From NCBI GenBank assembly GCA_934728585.1, contig CAKVDZ010000001.1, positions 62,001-126,000 of the forward strand: a DNA stretch of 64,000 nt. Reading direction: 5' to 3'. Shown piece by piece: positions 24,316 through 32,557 of this stretch (positions within the stretch are counted from its first letter, which is position 1; each line of letters begins with the position of its first letter). The translations under genes were made by a program, and so were the position numbers. This DNA is from an uncultured Candidatus Melainabacteria bacterium. Its GTDB lineage: Bacteria; Cyanobacteriota; Vampirovibrionia; Gastranaerophilales; Gastranaerophilaceae. The notes under the pieces are model-generated. The model was not told the origin of the DNA. It worked only from the letters and a program-made list of their open reading frames with translations, and did no database searches.

Positions 24316-24882
24316 ATCATAGCAGGCGAAGATAGATACAGTCAAAAAAAAGACAGTAAAGATAAAGTAATAATGAATGAACGTATTCGTGCGAAAGAAG
24401 TTAGATTAATTGGTGAAGACGGAACAAACCATGGCGTAGTTCCAACATCAGAAGCACTTCAAATGGCAGAAGATGCAGATTTAGATTTGGTATTAATTAA
24501 TCCTAACCAAGAACCTCCTGTGGCAAAGATTTTGAATTACGGAAAATATAAATACGAAGTTGAAAAAAGAGCTAAAGAAGCTAAGAAAAAACAACACACA
24601 GTAGATATTAAAGAAGTAAAAATCAGATATAAAATTGATACGCATGACTATCAAGTAAGAATTAATAATATTAAAAAATTTATTTCACAAGGAAATAAGG
24701 TAAAAATTGTTGTAATGTTGAGAGGTCGTGAAATGCAACATTCAAAACTTGCATTTGACTTAGCAGAAAGATTTGTTGAAGACTTGAAGAATGAGCCTTT
24801 AACAATAGAAAAGAAGCCTCAAATGGAGGGTAGAAACGTAACATTGTTATTGGGACCACAAACCAAAGAGGGTAACAAGTAA
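24316..24882 (+). CDS. infC: Translation initiation factor IF-3 with non-AUG start
   Basis: IF-3 binds the 30S subunit, prevents premature 50S joining and proofreads start codon and initiator tRNA. Family landmarks: N-E-R-I-R-A-K-E-V-R-L-I-G, A-D-L-D-L-V-L-I-N-P, P-P-V-A-K-I-L-N-Y-G-K-Y and K-V-K-I-V-V-M-L-R-G-R-E. The first in-frame ATG (24373) has no ribosome-binding site and the frame is open upstream. A strong AAGGAG (24305-24310) lies five bases before ATC at 24316 and eight before ATA at 24319; either rare codon is the probable start. Unusual starts are the classic autoregulatory device of infC, since IF-3 itself rejects them. Confidence 0.9.
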   Translation: MIAGEDRYSQKKDSKDKVIMNERIRAKEVRLIGEDGTNHGVVPTSEALQMAEDADLDLVLINPNQEPPVAKILNYGKYKYEVEKRAKEAKKKQHTVDIKEVKIRYKIDTHDYQVRINNIKKFISQGNKVKIVVMLRGREMQHSKLAFDLAERFVEDLKNEPLTIEKKPQMEGRNVTLLLGPQTKEGNK

Positions 24883-24914
24883 ATATAAAACGTGAGTTTT
24901 AAAATAAATAGAAC

Positions 24915-24942
24915 TTGACGAAAAAAATTTATAATGTAAAAT
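24915..24942 (+). promoter_or_regulatory. Promoter of tRNA-Phe
   Basis: TTGACG (24915-24920), a 16-base spacer and TAAAAT (24937-24942), ending 41 bases before the tRNA. A second -10-like TATAAT overlaps at 24930-24935 but has a poor spacer. Confidence 0.6.
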
Positions 24943-24983
24943 AGAAACATACCGACAAAACTGTATGAGTTAGATGTGATTAA

Positions 24984-25059
24984 GCCGCGTTAGCTCAGTT
25001 GGTAGAGCAAGGGACTGAAAATCCCTGTGTCCTTGGTTCGATTCCGAGACGCGGCACCA
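24984..25059 (+). tRNA. tRNA-Phe (anticodon GAA)
   Basis: A 76-base cloverleaf: acceptor GCCGCGT pairs with ACGCGGC, D-arm with AGCTCAGTTGGTAGAGC, anticodon loop CTGAAAA (GAA), T-arm with GGTTCGATTCC, and an encoded CCA end. A terminator follows. Confidence 0.97.
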
Positions 25060-25064
25060 CTTTT

Positions 25065-25092
25065 AAAAGACCTAGAAATAGGTCTTTTTTTA
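25065..25092 (+). terminator. Terminator of tRNA-Phe
   Basis: AAAAGACCT pairs with AGGTCTTTT around a 6-base loop and continues into seven Ts, six bases after the tRNA. Confidence 0.85.
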
Positions 25093-25542
25093 TTGTATCC
25101 ATCTAATCTCATTGGCATTTAAAGTTGTAGTTTAATAAGCAGTTTGATATTTTTGGTTAGTGTATTGGAAAGCAATTGAAGTGTAACATACCGACTATAC
25201 AAGTTTCTCATATCATGCCAGTTTCACGCATAAAATATGATGGAGTTTAAAGTCCAATTTGAAAGTCAAAAAATCATGCCATCACAAGCGAAGAGTGGCA
25301 ATCCATCGGCATTTCGTCGGTCGGAAGTAATTTGATTATCAAAATTCAAACTGGACGAAATTGGACTTTTGTTGGACTTTCAAAATGAAAAATTTTTCTA
25401 TTGTTTTAACAAAATTTACCTCATATCCTTGTAAATACTAAATTTTTGCAAAAGACATAAATGAGTATAAAAAGTCCATTTTGAAATTTAGGTTGATAAT
25501 TTTTTAAAAATTTAACATAAATATTTAAACCTTGTATTCGTT
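25093..25542. other. 450-base gene-free region downstream of tRNA-Phe
   Basis: No supported ORF. It contains repeated variants of AGTCCAATTTGAAA / AGTCCATTTTGAAA (25251-25264 and 25473-25486) and several TTGGACTTT blocks in both orientations. The longer form at 25473-25489 recurs exactly at 35445-35461 beside another tRNA cluster. The position between a tRNA and a restriction-modification module suggests the junction of a past insertion. Confidence 0.5.
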
Positions 25543-26628
25543 TTATATTCTATCGCTATATGGTAATGAATTGATGTAATCTTCCATAAACGGCCAATCT
25601 GGAATGTAACCATTATCAGAGTATGTATGGTTATCATCAATAACAGGATTTCCGTTACGATCTCTTTGTATAGGAAGTTTGATAACTGTTGTAGGTAATG
25701 TCTTCTTCCATTTTCTACCATGAGAATATTTTCTTCTCTCTAAACAAAGGCAGGTTGCAATAAAACTCCCTATTGCAGGAGTAAGAAAATCGGCATATCC
25801 CATAACTAAATCTATTGTTGCAATAAACTTATCTCCTTGTCCTTTGTAAAATGCATAACCAACTGACCCTTCACCATTTGTTATAAAGCAAATACAGTTA
25901 CCTTCATGTGCTAACTTCTCATTGTATTTACATCTTCTCATAAATCCACAATCATTTAACTTTGCACCAAGATATACACAGTCATTTCCTTCTTCCAGCA
26001 TTCCGTCATTCGCTTTACCATGCACTAATTCAAATAAATCTTTTACTTTGAATTCTTCCCAGTTGTCTACATCTAACTCTTTAACAAGCCCAGATTTAAC
26101 TTTTGTTGTGATTGGTTTATGGTGTAACGATTTGATGTAGTCTTCCATAAACTGCCAGTCTGGGATATAACCTTCATCAGAATAAGTTCTGTTTTCATCT
26201 ATAACAGGTGTATTGTCTTCATTATGTTGAATAGGGAGTTTTACAACAATCTCTTTAGAGTCACCTACACGACACTGCCGACCATAAGACCATTTACCAT
26301 TTTCATTGAATGTAATAATAGAAGTTAGAAACAATCCTACATTTTGAGTCATTTCAAATTTAGGTGCGAATATATTTGCATCGCTTGTAGCACTAAATGG
26401 CTTACCTTGATAGAATGCTTTACATTCAACTTTTCCAGTTACAATTTTATTTTCACTAAAGTCAGGTGGTAAATCTATCATCTGCCCAACACCATTGTTT
26501 GTCGCAGAAGCTGACACGTAAGGTGTTGTACCGTACTCATAATCATCAGAACTGTAATAGTTTCCAGCGCATATATCAAATAATCTTGTTACATTAAACT
26601 CTTTCCAGTCTTGTACATTTAATTTCAT
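25543..26628 (-). CDS. Specificity (S) subunit of a BcgI-like restriction-modification system
   Basis: A 361-aa protein with two target-recognition domains in tandem. Each half starts with a W-K/E-E-F-x-V-x-x-L/D-F block (residues about 8-18 and 191-202) and ends with the near-duplicate I-P-D-W-x-F-M-E-D-Y-I (about 154-164 and 342-352). That internal repeat is the hallmark of type I/IIB S subunits, each half reading one part of a bipartite DNA site. It follows the methylase/nuclease gene by two bases. Length and partner resemble BcgI subunit B (about 340 aa). The target sequence cannot be predicted from what is visible. Confidence 0.85.
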   Translation of the reverse strand: MKLNVQDWKEFNVTRLFDICAGNYYSSDDYEYGTTPYVSASATNNGVGQMIDLPPDFSENKIVTGKVECKAFYQGKPFSATSDANIFAPKFEMTQNVGLFLTSIITFNENGKWSYGRQCRVGDSKEIVVKLPIQHNEDNTPVIDENRTYSDEGYIPDWQFMEDYIKSLHHKPITTKVKSGLVKELDVDNWEEFKVKDLFELVHGKANDGMLEEGNDCVYLGAKLNDCGFMRRCKYNEKLAHEGNCICFITNGEGSVGYAFYKGQGDKFIATIDLVMGYADFLTPAIGSFIATCLCLERRKYSHGRKWKKTLPTTVIKLPIQRDRNGNPVIDDNHTYSDNGYIPDWPFMEDYINSLPYSDRI

Positions 26629-26630
26629 GC

Positions 26631-28583
26631 TTATACACCACCATTGTTTTCATAAACATTACCTTCTTTAACAAGATATGACAGGTAGTTGTTAAGTGTA
26701 CGCTGGAAGTCATCTGCGGTTAATTTGGTATAATCAGTTTTCATATATGCTTCGCATAACCATTCGTCATCTGCGTTAACCTTCTCTACTGCTGATTTAC
26801 CGTCAACAACGGCTTTTCTTTCAAACAGGTCTAACCATTCAGCTTCAATTGCTTTCCATTTTGATATAGTAAAATTACCCTTTTCATCTTTAGCAAACTG
26901 TTCAACACGTCCTAAATTCTTCTTCTTGACAAATCCGTCATCCTTACAGTAACCAAAGAATGTACTTCTGGTTGTACCATCTGGTTTAACATGAGGTTGA
27001 CCAAGAGTAAACAACATACAACAAGCACATACAGAAGCACCAGGATAGAACATTTCTCCAGGTAAAGAAAATACTGCTTCTAGTGTATTATCTTCAAGCA
27101 ACGTTTCTTTTTCTTTAGTGATAATACTACTTGAACCAATTGCACAAGATAAAGGTAACAATACCGCTAATTTAACAGTTTTAATGGGTTCTCCATTTTT
27201 CATACGTACTTTATTCATCTCTTTTATAACATCAGAAAAATAGTGTACAAATACAAGTCCTTTTGTTGGGTCTTCTTTTCCATCTTTTGCTTTTCCCCAT
27301 TCTGCTTTATAATCATTAGGTATTCCTATTGGTTTTGCATTGTAAGGAGGGTTCATCAGAATGATATTAGGGTCGGCTTGTTTAATGAAATCTTTATGGT
27401 CAAAACAACTTCCAAGTTTAATATTAGAATTACCATCACCATGAATTAACATGTTGGTAACAGATAAACCAAAAGCTTTCTCTTCTACTTCAATTCCATA
27501 AATATTATTCTCTTTAACCTTCTTTTGAAGAATTTTAGCTTGTGCTTCTGTTCTTCCATTCCTGCAATCAGCTAATTCTTTAACCATAGCTTGAACAAGA
27601 AATGAGGCACTTCCACATGTTCCATCTAGTACAACTTTCGAACAATCAACTTCTGTTAATCTGCACATAAATTCTGTAATGTGGTCTGGTGTAAATGCTT
27701 GGTTCTTATCAGCTTTCCCAGTATACTTATTAAAAGCAATAAAGAATAAGTTAAGAATATCTTGTCCTTCTGAACTGTTAGTATCTATGTATTTATAAAT
27801 ATCCATTAGAATACTATCAATAATTTCAATCCAATCCTTCTTCTTTAAAGCTCTAACTTTCTGATTCTTTAATACGTTATTTTGTAATAATTCAACCTTC
27901 TTGCTTTTGTTATCAGAACCGTCAAGTAACTCTGTTAATGTGTTTTCAATACCTGCTATTATTTCCTTTTCTGATTTCAATTCAAATAATTCATTGACTT
28001 TCTTCTTTAATTCTTCATCAATTCTGGTTGCACCAAGTCTTTTAAGAAGGTCTTTGATATGAAGTAACACTGTACCGACAAACTGGCTACGCAATCCTTC
28101 TGCAATATCTTTCTTGTGCAGCAGTTCATTTAAAGCATACGTATTCTTTAATACTCTTTCTCTGTCATTTTGTTTATTTAAATAGAATAACGACTTATAG
28201 TGTTCCATTGAATCAAGTACCGTTTCATCTGGTAAGAAATGACTATCATCAATAAAAGATTTCCATACCTTTATCTTATTATTTTTAGTATTAGCAAGAA
28301 TGCATATAATCTTCTTATCTGAATGCAACACTCTTTCTTCATCGAGATATTCTTTCAATTGTTCAATATCTGCATCAACAAAATTCTGTTTAGTTTCAAC
28401 CAATACAACAAAGTCTTCATCTTCAAATCTTATATCTAACATGAAATGTTTAACTGTACGTCCTAAACATTGTTCTAGTTTGGCTTTAGAACCCGCTTCT
28501 ACAACATAACTGTACTCACCGTTTTCAATATTTTCTGTATGAAAATTTTCTCCAATAATTTTTATAATCTCATATCGCTGCAT
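26631..28583 (-). CDS. Fused nuclease / N6-adenine methyltransferase subunit, BcgI-like
   Basis: A 650-aa protein. The N-terminal part has a PD-(D/E)xK-like core: D50 in F-M-L-D-I-R-F and E63-T-K65 in L-V-E-T-K-Q-N-F. The central and C-terminal part is an HsdM-type gamma methyltransferase, with SAM motif V-L-D-G-T-C-G-S-A-S-F and catalytic N-P-P-Y. Combining endonuclease and methylase in one chain beside a single S gene matches type IIB BcgI (A subunit about 640 aa), which cuts on both sides of its site. I chose the ATG at 28583, preceded by GAGGTG; the upstream TTG overlaps that site. No separate HsdR gene is present. Confidence 0.85.
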   Translation of the reverse strand: MQRYEIIKIIGENFHTENIENGEYSYVVEAGSKAKLEQCLGRTVKHFMLDIRFEDEDFVVLVETKQNFVDADIEQLKEYLDEERVLHSDKKIICILANTKNNKIKVWKSFIDDSHFLPDETVLDSMEHYKSLFYLNKQNDRERVLKNTYALNELLHKKDIAEGLRSQFVGTVLLHIKDLLKRLGATRIDEELKKKVNELFELKSEKEIIAGIENTLTELLDGSDNKSKKVELLQNNVLKNQKVRALKKKDWIEIIDSILMDIYKYIDTNSSEGQDILNLFFIAFNKYTGKADKNQAFTPDHITEFMCRLTEVDCSKVVLDGTCGSASFLVQAMVKELADCRNGRTEAQAKILQKKVKENNIYGIEVEEKAFGLSVTNMLIHGDGNSNIKLGSCFDHKDFIKQADPNIILMNPPYNAKPIGIPNDYKAEWGKAKDGKEDPTKGLVFVHYFSDVIKEMNKVRMKNGEPIKTVKLAVLLPLSCAIGSSSIITKEKETLLEDNTLEAVFSLPGEMFYPGASVCACCMLFTLGQPHVKPDGTTRSTFFGYCKDDGFVKKKNLGRVEQFAKDEKGNFTISKWKAIEAEWLDLFERKAVVDGKSAVEKVNADDEWLCEAYMKTDYTKLTADDFQRTLNNYLSYLVKEGNVYENNGGV

Positions 28584-28777
28584 TTTACACCTCAATAGTA
28601 TAATAATAAAAATGGTCTCGAATTTAACCGACTAAAAAGTGTATCTTTAAACGTAATAAATTTGTTAAAAACATTCTGTAATATTGTCAAGCAGTTTAAT
28701 TGTAAAATATCAAAAATATGTTATTCTAATAATATACATTATTTATTTTTTTTATTGAAAGTTTTTGTTTATTGTAA

Positions 28778-29272
28778 TGTATTTTATCAGGTTCGGATTC
28801 CATCCTCTCTATACTCAAACCAACTGTTAAAAGAGATCAAACTGCAAGTGTAATTGTATATGACTACCATGCCAAAGAAATTCGTATTCCTATAAAAATA
28901 AAAGAGAGAATTACAACAAAAAATTGTCCAGAAGAAGGTAAAATCATTTATTTTGAAACAGTTTCCGACATAACCGTAAACAGAAAAACATACCCTGCAG
29001 GGACAGAGGTAAAAGCAAGAATTGAAACCGTTTCATTAAATAAAAAATTTGGCGTGCCGTCAGACTTAATTATTGGTATGTTTTCAATAGATAACAACCC
29101 TTTAAATGGTGAAATAAAGAGAATTGGTGCAAATCGTTCTTTATGGGTATATCCTTGCGTTTGCATTGGCAGTACATTTTTTGGAGCAGGAGCATTACTT
29201 GCTTTTATAAGAGGTGGACATGCAAAAATAAATTCTAAAGAAATATTCTATATTGGAATTTATGAAAAATAA
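28778..29272 (+). pseudogene. 5'-truncated relic of a secreted or surface protein gene
   Basis: The frame is open from the TAA at 28775 to the stop at 29272 (164 codons) but has no usable start until a GTG at 29054. The translated part reads like the C-terminal half of a structured protein: R-I-P-I-K-I-K-E-R-I, G-K-I-I-Y-F-E-T-V-S-D-I, T-Y-P-A-G-T-E-V-K-A-R-I-E-T, then a hydrophobic C-I-G-S-T-F-F-G-A-G-A-L-L-A-F-I. The start appears to have been removed where the restriction-modification module now lies. A 72-aa protein from 29054 could still be made, but I see no ribosome-binding site. Confidence 0.6.
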
Positions 29273-29296
29273 CATATAAAAAATTTACACAAAAGA

Positions 29297-29330
29297 ACGG
29301 GGCGAACAAATTAAAATTTGTTCGCCCCGT
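29297..29330. terminator. Palindromic terminator between the relic and the TRL-like gene
   Basis: A perfect 16-bp palindrome (ACGGGGCGAACAAATT and its complement around AA). It is likely bidirectional for the two converging units, although neither side has a long T-run. Confidence 0.7.
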
Positions 29331-29352
29331 CATTTAAATTCTAAAATTTAAA

Positions 29353-29655
29353 TTATTGACCAAAAGCTCTTGTTGTAACTTTTTTGAAGCCTAAGATGTT
29401 TTTAGTTGCTTGGTCAGCGTGTGATAATGAGTTAATTCTACCATTTTGCATAGCTTGTCTAACACTGCAGTTGCCTAATGCAACAACACCGAAATAAGAT
29501 GTGCAAGTTGCTGTACCCATTTTAGCTGGAGCAACAGAACCAGAACCTAATAATTGGTGAGTTGTATCTTGGTAAACGAAACCAAATGGTTCAGATGCTA
29601 CTGCTGGCATAGCCATAACTGCTAATAAAGCTAATGTTGCGAATAATTTTTTCAT
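29353..29655 (-). CDS. Secreted TRL-like family protein
   Basis: A 100-aa exported protein. Residues 1-21 form a signal peptide (M-K-K-L-F-A-T-L-A-L-L-A-V-M-A, cleavage expected after A-V-A-S). The mature part matches the TRL-like pattern: G-T-A-T-C-T-S-Y-F-G-V-V-A-L-G-N-C-S, then A-x-x-N-G-R-I followed by L-S-H-A-D and T-K-N-I-L-G. Two cysteines suggest a disulphide. TRL-like proteins are small periplasmic or lipoprotein-like factors whose activity is unknown. I chose the ATG at 29655 with AAGGAG at good spacing. It stands alone, ending at the palindromic terminator. Confidence 0.75.
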   Translation of the reverse strand: MKKLFATLALLAVMAMPAVASEPFGFVYQDTTHQLLGSGSVAPAKMGTATCTSYFGVVALGNCSVRQAMQNGRINSLSHADQATKNILGFKKVTTRAFGQ

Positions 29656-29886
29656 GTCAAATCTCCTTTCAATAACTAATCCCGACATAAATTTAAACTA
29701 ACGTTTAAGCTCTTACCTCATGTTAGCACCCTCAAAAAGGCATGGAATTTTAAATTTTTCTTATCGTTACAAATATTAATCCAAATGACACCTTTGTTAA
29801 TATTTTGTAAAAAAAGCTAAAGTATTTATTTAAATCAACCGAATATAATAAACGTGAGGTATTAAGAATGTGATAGGGGGATATGT

Positions 29887-31236
29887 ATGACCGATTCTAT
29901 AAATATTAATGCACAAGGTGCTAAAAATAATAATAAGCAACAAAAAGCAGGTTCAGCTAAAACTCAATCAGACAAAGATATTGCTTTATTTGGAGATTAT
30001 CAACCAGGAAAAGGTCCTTTAAAGCCAAAATCTAATGATTATAAATTTCCATCAATTTTTGATGGAAGCTTTGATTTCAAACCTAAAAACTTACCTTGGG
30101 ATAAAAAACGACCTAACGTTCCTATTCCATACATAACAGAAGAAATGCGTCGAGAATACAATGAAAAAACTATTGTTGGATTATATAGAGGTTTAACGAC
30201 TAAAAATAATACAAAAGACAATAGTGAGAATATTGTACAATTAGTTCATTGTATTGATTCAAGCAATTACAAATTAGCATTTCGTTCTTTTGAAGGTGCA
30301 GGAATTTCATTACCTGCATTAATCAATCAAACACCTAATTTAACAAACGCACAAAAGAAAGAATGTTTAAAATATTTGGTTGATTGCGGTAAAAAGACAG
30401 CCGATTATGGTCAACAACGTTCTGACGACGTTGTTCCAAACATGAAAGCACTGGTTGCTAAGTATGATGATAAAGCTGGACTTGACGCTATTAATATGAA
30501 ACGTTTAGAAGCGGACTTCAAAAAGATTATAAACCGTTCTGACACGTTAAAAACAGCAATCCCAGCGATGCCTAACGGCAAAATTGACCAAAGCTTTAAA
30601 CAAGGTCAAACAGGCGATTGCTGGTTATTAGCAGGTATCAAGTCACTTTCAATGACTCCACAAGGTCAAAAAATACTTGATAACGCCGTAAAAGTTGACA
30701 AAAACGGTAATGCAGTTGTAACACTAAAAGGTGTTGGCAAAACATACACAGTTACAGCAAGAGATTTAAAATGTTCTAATGAATTATCGACAGGTGATAC
30801 AGATGTTAGAGCGCTAGAAATTGCTATGGATAGATACTTTAGAGAAACTGTTCCAAACGGTTCTGCGGATATCGACGGAAACACCGTTGGTAAAGCCTTA
30901 AAACTATTAGGCGACCCTAATAAGACTCAAGAACTTGCTGGAGCTAAAGGTGTTTATGCAGGTGTAAATTACTTATTCCAAGCTAAAATGAAAAACAAAG
31001 CCGCAGTTACGGGTATGTCTGGGAACATAAACCCTAACGACATTAAGGCATACAATGAAAAAGGTGAACGTGTAAAAATGTACAACGCTCACGCATATTC
31101 TATAAAATCTGTTACTGCAGATTCCATCACATTGATTAATCCGCATGACACAGCTCATACAATTACAATGTCAATGGAACAATATTTGTCACACTTTAAC
31201 TTAATCGGTATTACAGATACATCTGGATTAAAATAA
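29887..31236 (+). CDS. Calpain-like (family C2) cysteine protease
   Basis: The 449-aa product has a calpain-type catalytic core: Q-G-Q-T-G-D-C-W-L-L-A-G (C245, with Q239/Q241 near the oxyanion hole), Y-N-A-H-A-Y-S-I (H402) and I-T-L-I-N-P-H-D (N418). Between them are E-I-A-M-D-R-Y-F and A-G-V-N, as in the calpain fold. The first 130 residues are low-complexity (N, K, P-rich) without a signal peptide; residues 130-230 are helical. Bacterial calpain-like proteases are often effectors or toxin parts, but no secretion signal is recognisable here. GGGGGA precedes the ATG. It is monocistronic, ending at a bidirectional terminator. Confidence 0.82.
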   Translation: MTDSININAQGAKNNNKQQKAGSAKTQSDKDIALFGDYQPGKGPLKPKSNDYKFPSIFDGSFDFKPKNLPWDKKRPNVPIPYITEEMRREYNEKTIVGLYRGLTTKNNTKDNSENIVQLVHCIDSSNYKLAFRSFEGAGISLPALINQTPNLTNAQKKECLKYLVDCGKKTADYGQQRSDDVVPNMKALVAKYDDKAGLDAINMKRLEADFKKIINRSDTLKTAIPAMPNGKIDQSFKQGQTGDCWLLAGIKSLSMTPQGQKILDNAVKVDKNGNAVVTLKGVGKTYTVTARDLKCSNELSTGDTDVRALEIAMDRYFRETVPNGSADIDGNTVGKALKLLGDPNKTQELAGAKGVYAGVNYLFQAKMKNKAAVTGMSGNINPNDIKAYNEKGERVKMYNAHAYSIKSVTADSITLINPHDTAHTITMSMEQYLSHFNLIGITDTSGLK

Positions 31237-31250
31237 TAAACGATAATAAC

Positions 31251-31297
31251 AAAAAAGTGCGCGATTTAGGCTTTGCCTAAATCGCGCACTTTTTTAT
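31251..31297. terminator. Bidirectional terminator between the calpain-like gene and mnmA
   Basis: A 21-bp stem (AAAAAAGTGCGCGATTTAGGC with its complement) around TTT, flanked by A-run and T-run, lies between two convergent genes. Confidence 0.95.
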
Positions 31298-31303
31298 CAA
31301 ATA

Positions 31304-32419
31304 CTAAAACGCTGAACAAACAGAATCTATTATTCCACCGCCAATTACAATATCCTCATCATAAAATACTACAGATTGCCCCATAGCGATTGATTTTTGC
31401 ATATTTTCAAAAACAACTTTAACATTTCCGTCATCAGCTGGTGAAATTATAACCTCTGTTGGTTCTTGTGTTGAGCGAATTTTTGCTTTACATTTTATTT
31501 CAGAATCAAGATTATCAATAGCAATCCAATTTAATTTTGTCGCAATTAAGGCATTGTTCATTGTTTTATCTTTAAATCCAACAACAACTTCGTTTGTTTC
31601 TTTTTTTAATTCAATTACATAAAGAGGCTCTGTTGAAGCAATTCCTAAACCTTTTCTTTGACCAATCGTATAATTCCAAATACCGTTATGTTTACCTAAA
31701 ATTTTTCCATTTGTATCTACAATATTACCGATTTTGTCTTGAATTTGAAGAAGTTCATTATAATCACCCTCATAGAAATCTTGACTATCAGGTTTTTCAG
31801 CAACTTCTAAACCGTGAGATTTAGCTATATCACGAATTTCTTCTTTTGTATAATCTCCCAAAGGTAACATAATATTTGCCAACTGATCTTGTCTTAATCT
31901 ATATAAAAAATAAGATTGATCTTTTTTAGGATTAATCCCACGTTTTAAGAGATATCTACCATTTTCAGCTTTTGAAATTCTTGCATAATGACCTGTTGCA
32001 AATTTATCAAACTCAATACCGTTTTCTTTAGCTAAATGAGGCAAAACATCAAATTTAATCAAAGAATTACACCAAATACAAGGATTTGGAGTTCTTCCAG
32101 ATAAGTATTCTTTTTTAAAGTTATCTAAAACTATTTTTTCATATTGTTCCGCACAATCGAAAACATAAAATTCTATTCCAATTTCTTCACAAATTTTGCG
32201 TGCTTGTTCAATATCTTCCTTTTCATCAGGTCCTAAGCATGCTCCATGTGTTCCCTTTTTTTGAGGAAGTGCATTAATCTTCTCTTGAATTTCTTTATAA
32301 ACACCGTCCTTGCCCCAAATAGCCATTGTTGCGCCAATAACTTCGTGACCTTGTTCTTTTAACATTAAGGCAGTTGTTGAAGAATCTACACCACCTGACA
32401 TTCCAACTAATATTTTCAT
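31304..32419 (-). CDS. mnmA: tRNA 2-thiouridylase MnmA (second cysteine absent)
   Basis: MnmA puts sulphur on C2 of wobble uridine-34 in tRNA-Lys, -Glu and -Gln. The 371-aa protein has the PP-loop G-M-S-G-G-V-D-S-S, the G-R-T-P-N-P-C-I-W-C-N segment with the first catalytic cysteine inside a C-x-x-C, T-G-H-Y-A-R, D-Q-S-Y-F-L and I-G-Q-R-K-G-L-G-I. Where the usual second catalytic cysteine sits (D-S-x-x-x-C-F-I), this protein reads P-D-S-Q-D-F-Y-E-G-D, with no cysteine. It may use a different sulphur-transfer chemistry, perhaps the C-x-x-C. A unique strand-swapped stretch (T-H-G-A-C-L-G-P) follows the PP-loop domain start. Confidence 0.92.
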   Translation of the reverse strand: MKILVGMSGGVDSSTTALMLKEQGHEVIGATMAIWGKDGVYKEIQEKINALPQKKGTHGACLGPDEKEDIEQARKICEEIGIEFYVFDCAEQYEKIVLDNFKKEYLSGRTPNPCIWCNSLIKFDVLPHLAKENGIEFDKFATGHYARISKAENGRYLLKRGINPKKDQSYFLYRLRQDQLANIMLPLGDYTKEEIRDIAKSHGLEVAEKPDSQDFYEGDYNELLQIQDKIGNIVDTNGKILGKHNGIWNYTIGQRKGLGIASTEPLYVIELKKETNEVVVGFKDKTMNNALIATKLNWIAIDNLDSEIKCKAKIRSTQEPTEVIISPADDGNVKVVFENMQKSIAMGQSVVFYDEDIVIGGGIIDSVCSAF

Positions 32420-32473
32420 ATATTTTTTCCTAATTCCGTATTTCCGAAAAAAATTATATCACGAAATATTTTT

Positions 32474-32514
32474 AAAGGGAGGAATTTGCTTTCAGCAAAT
32501 TCCTCCCTTTTTTG
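32474..32514. terminator. Terminator downstream of the flagellar operon
   Basis: AAAGGGAGGAATTTGCT pairs with AGCAAATTCCTCCCTTT across TTC. It separates the end of flgC from mnmA, both on the minus strand. Confidence 0.85.
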
Positions 32515-32557
32515 TTAAGCGAGAGTGACTAAATTTTTCCTATAATCTTAATATATA

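Noticed and set aside
25093..25542. CRISPR array suggested by repeated AGTCCA..TTTGAAA words
   Set aside because: The repeats are short, irregularly spaced and vary in orientation; no spacer periodicity and no cas genes.
28791..28803. GGTTCGGATTCC as an att-site copy of the tRNA-Phe 3' end
   Set aside because: It matches only about ten bases of the T-arm with an extra G, and the rest of the tRNA end is not repeated. No integrase gene is present.
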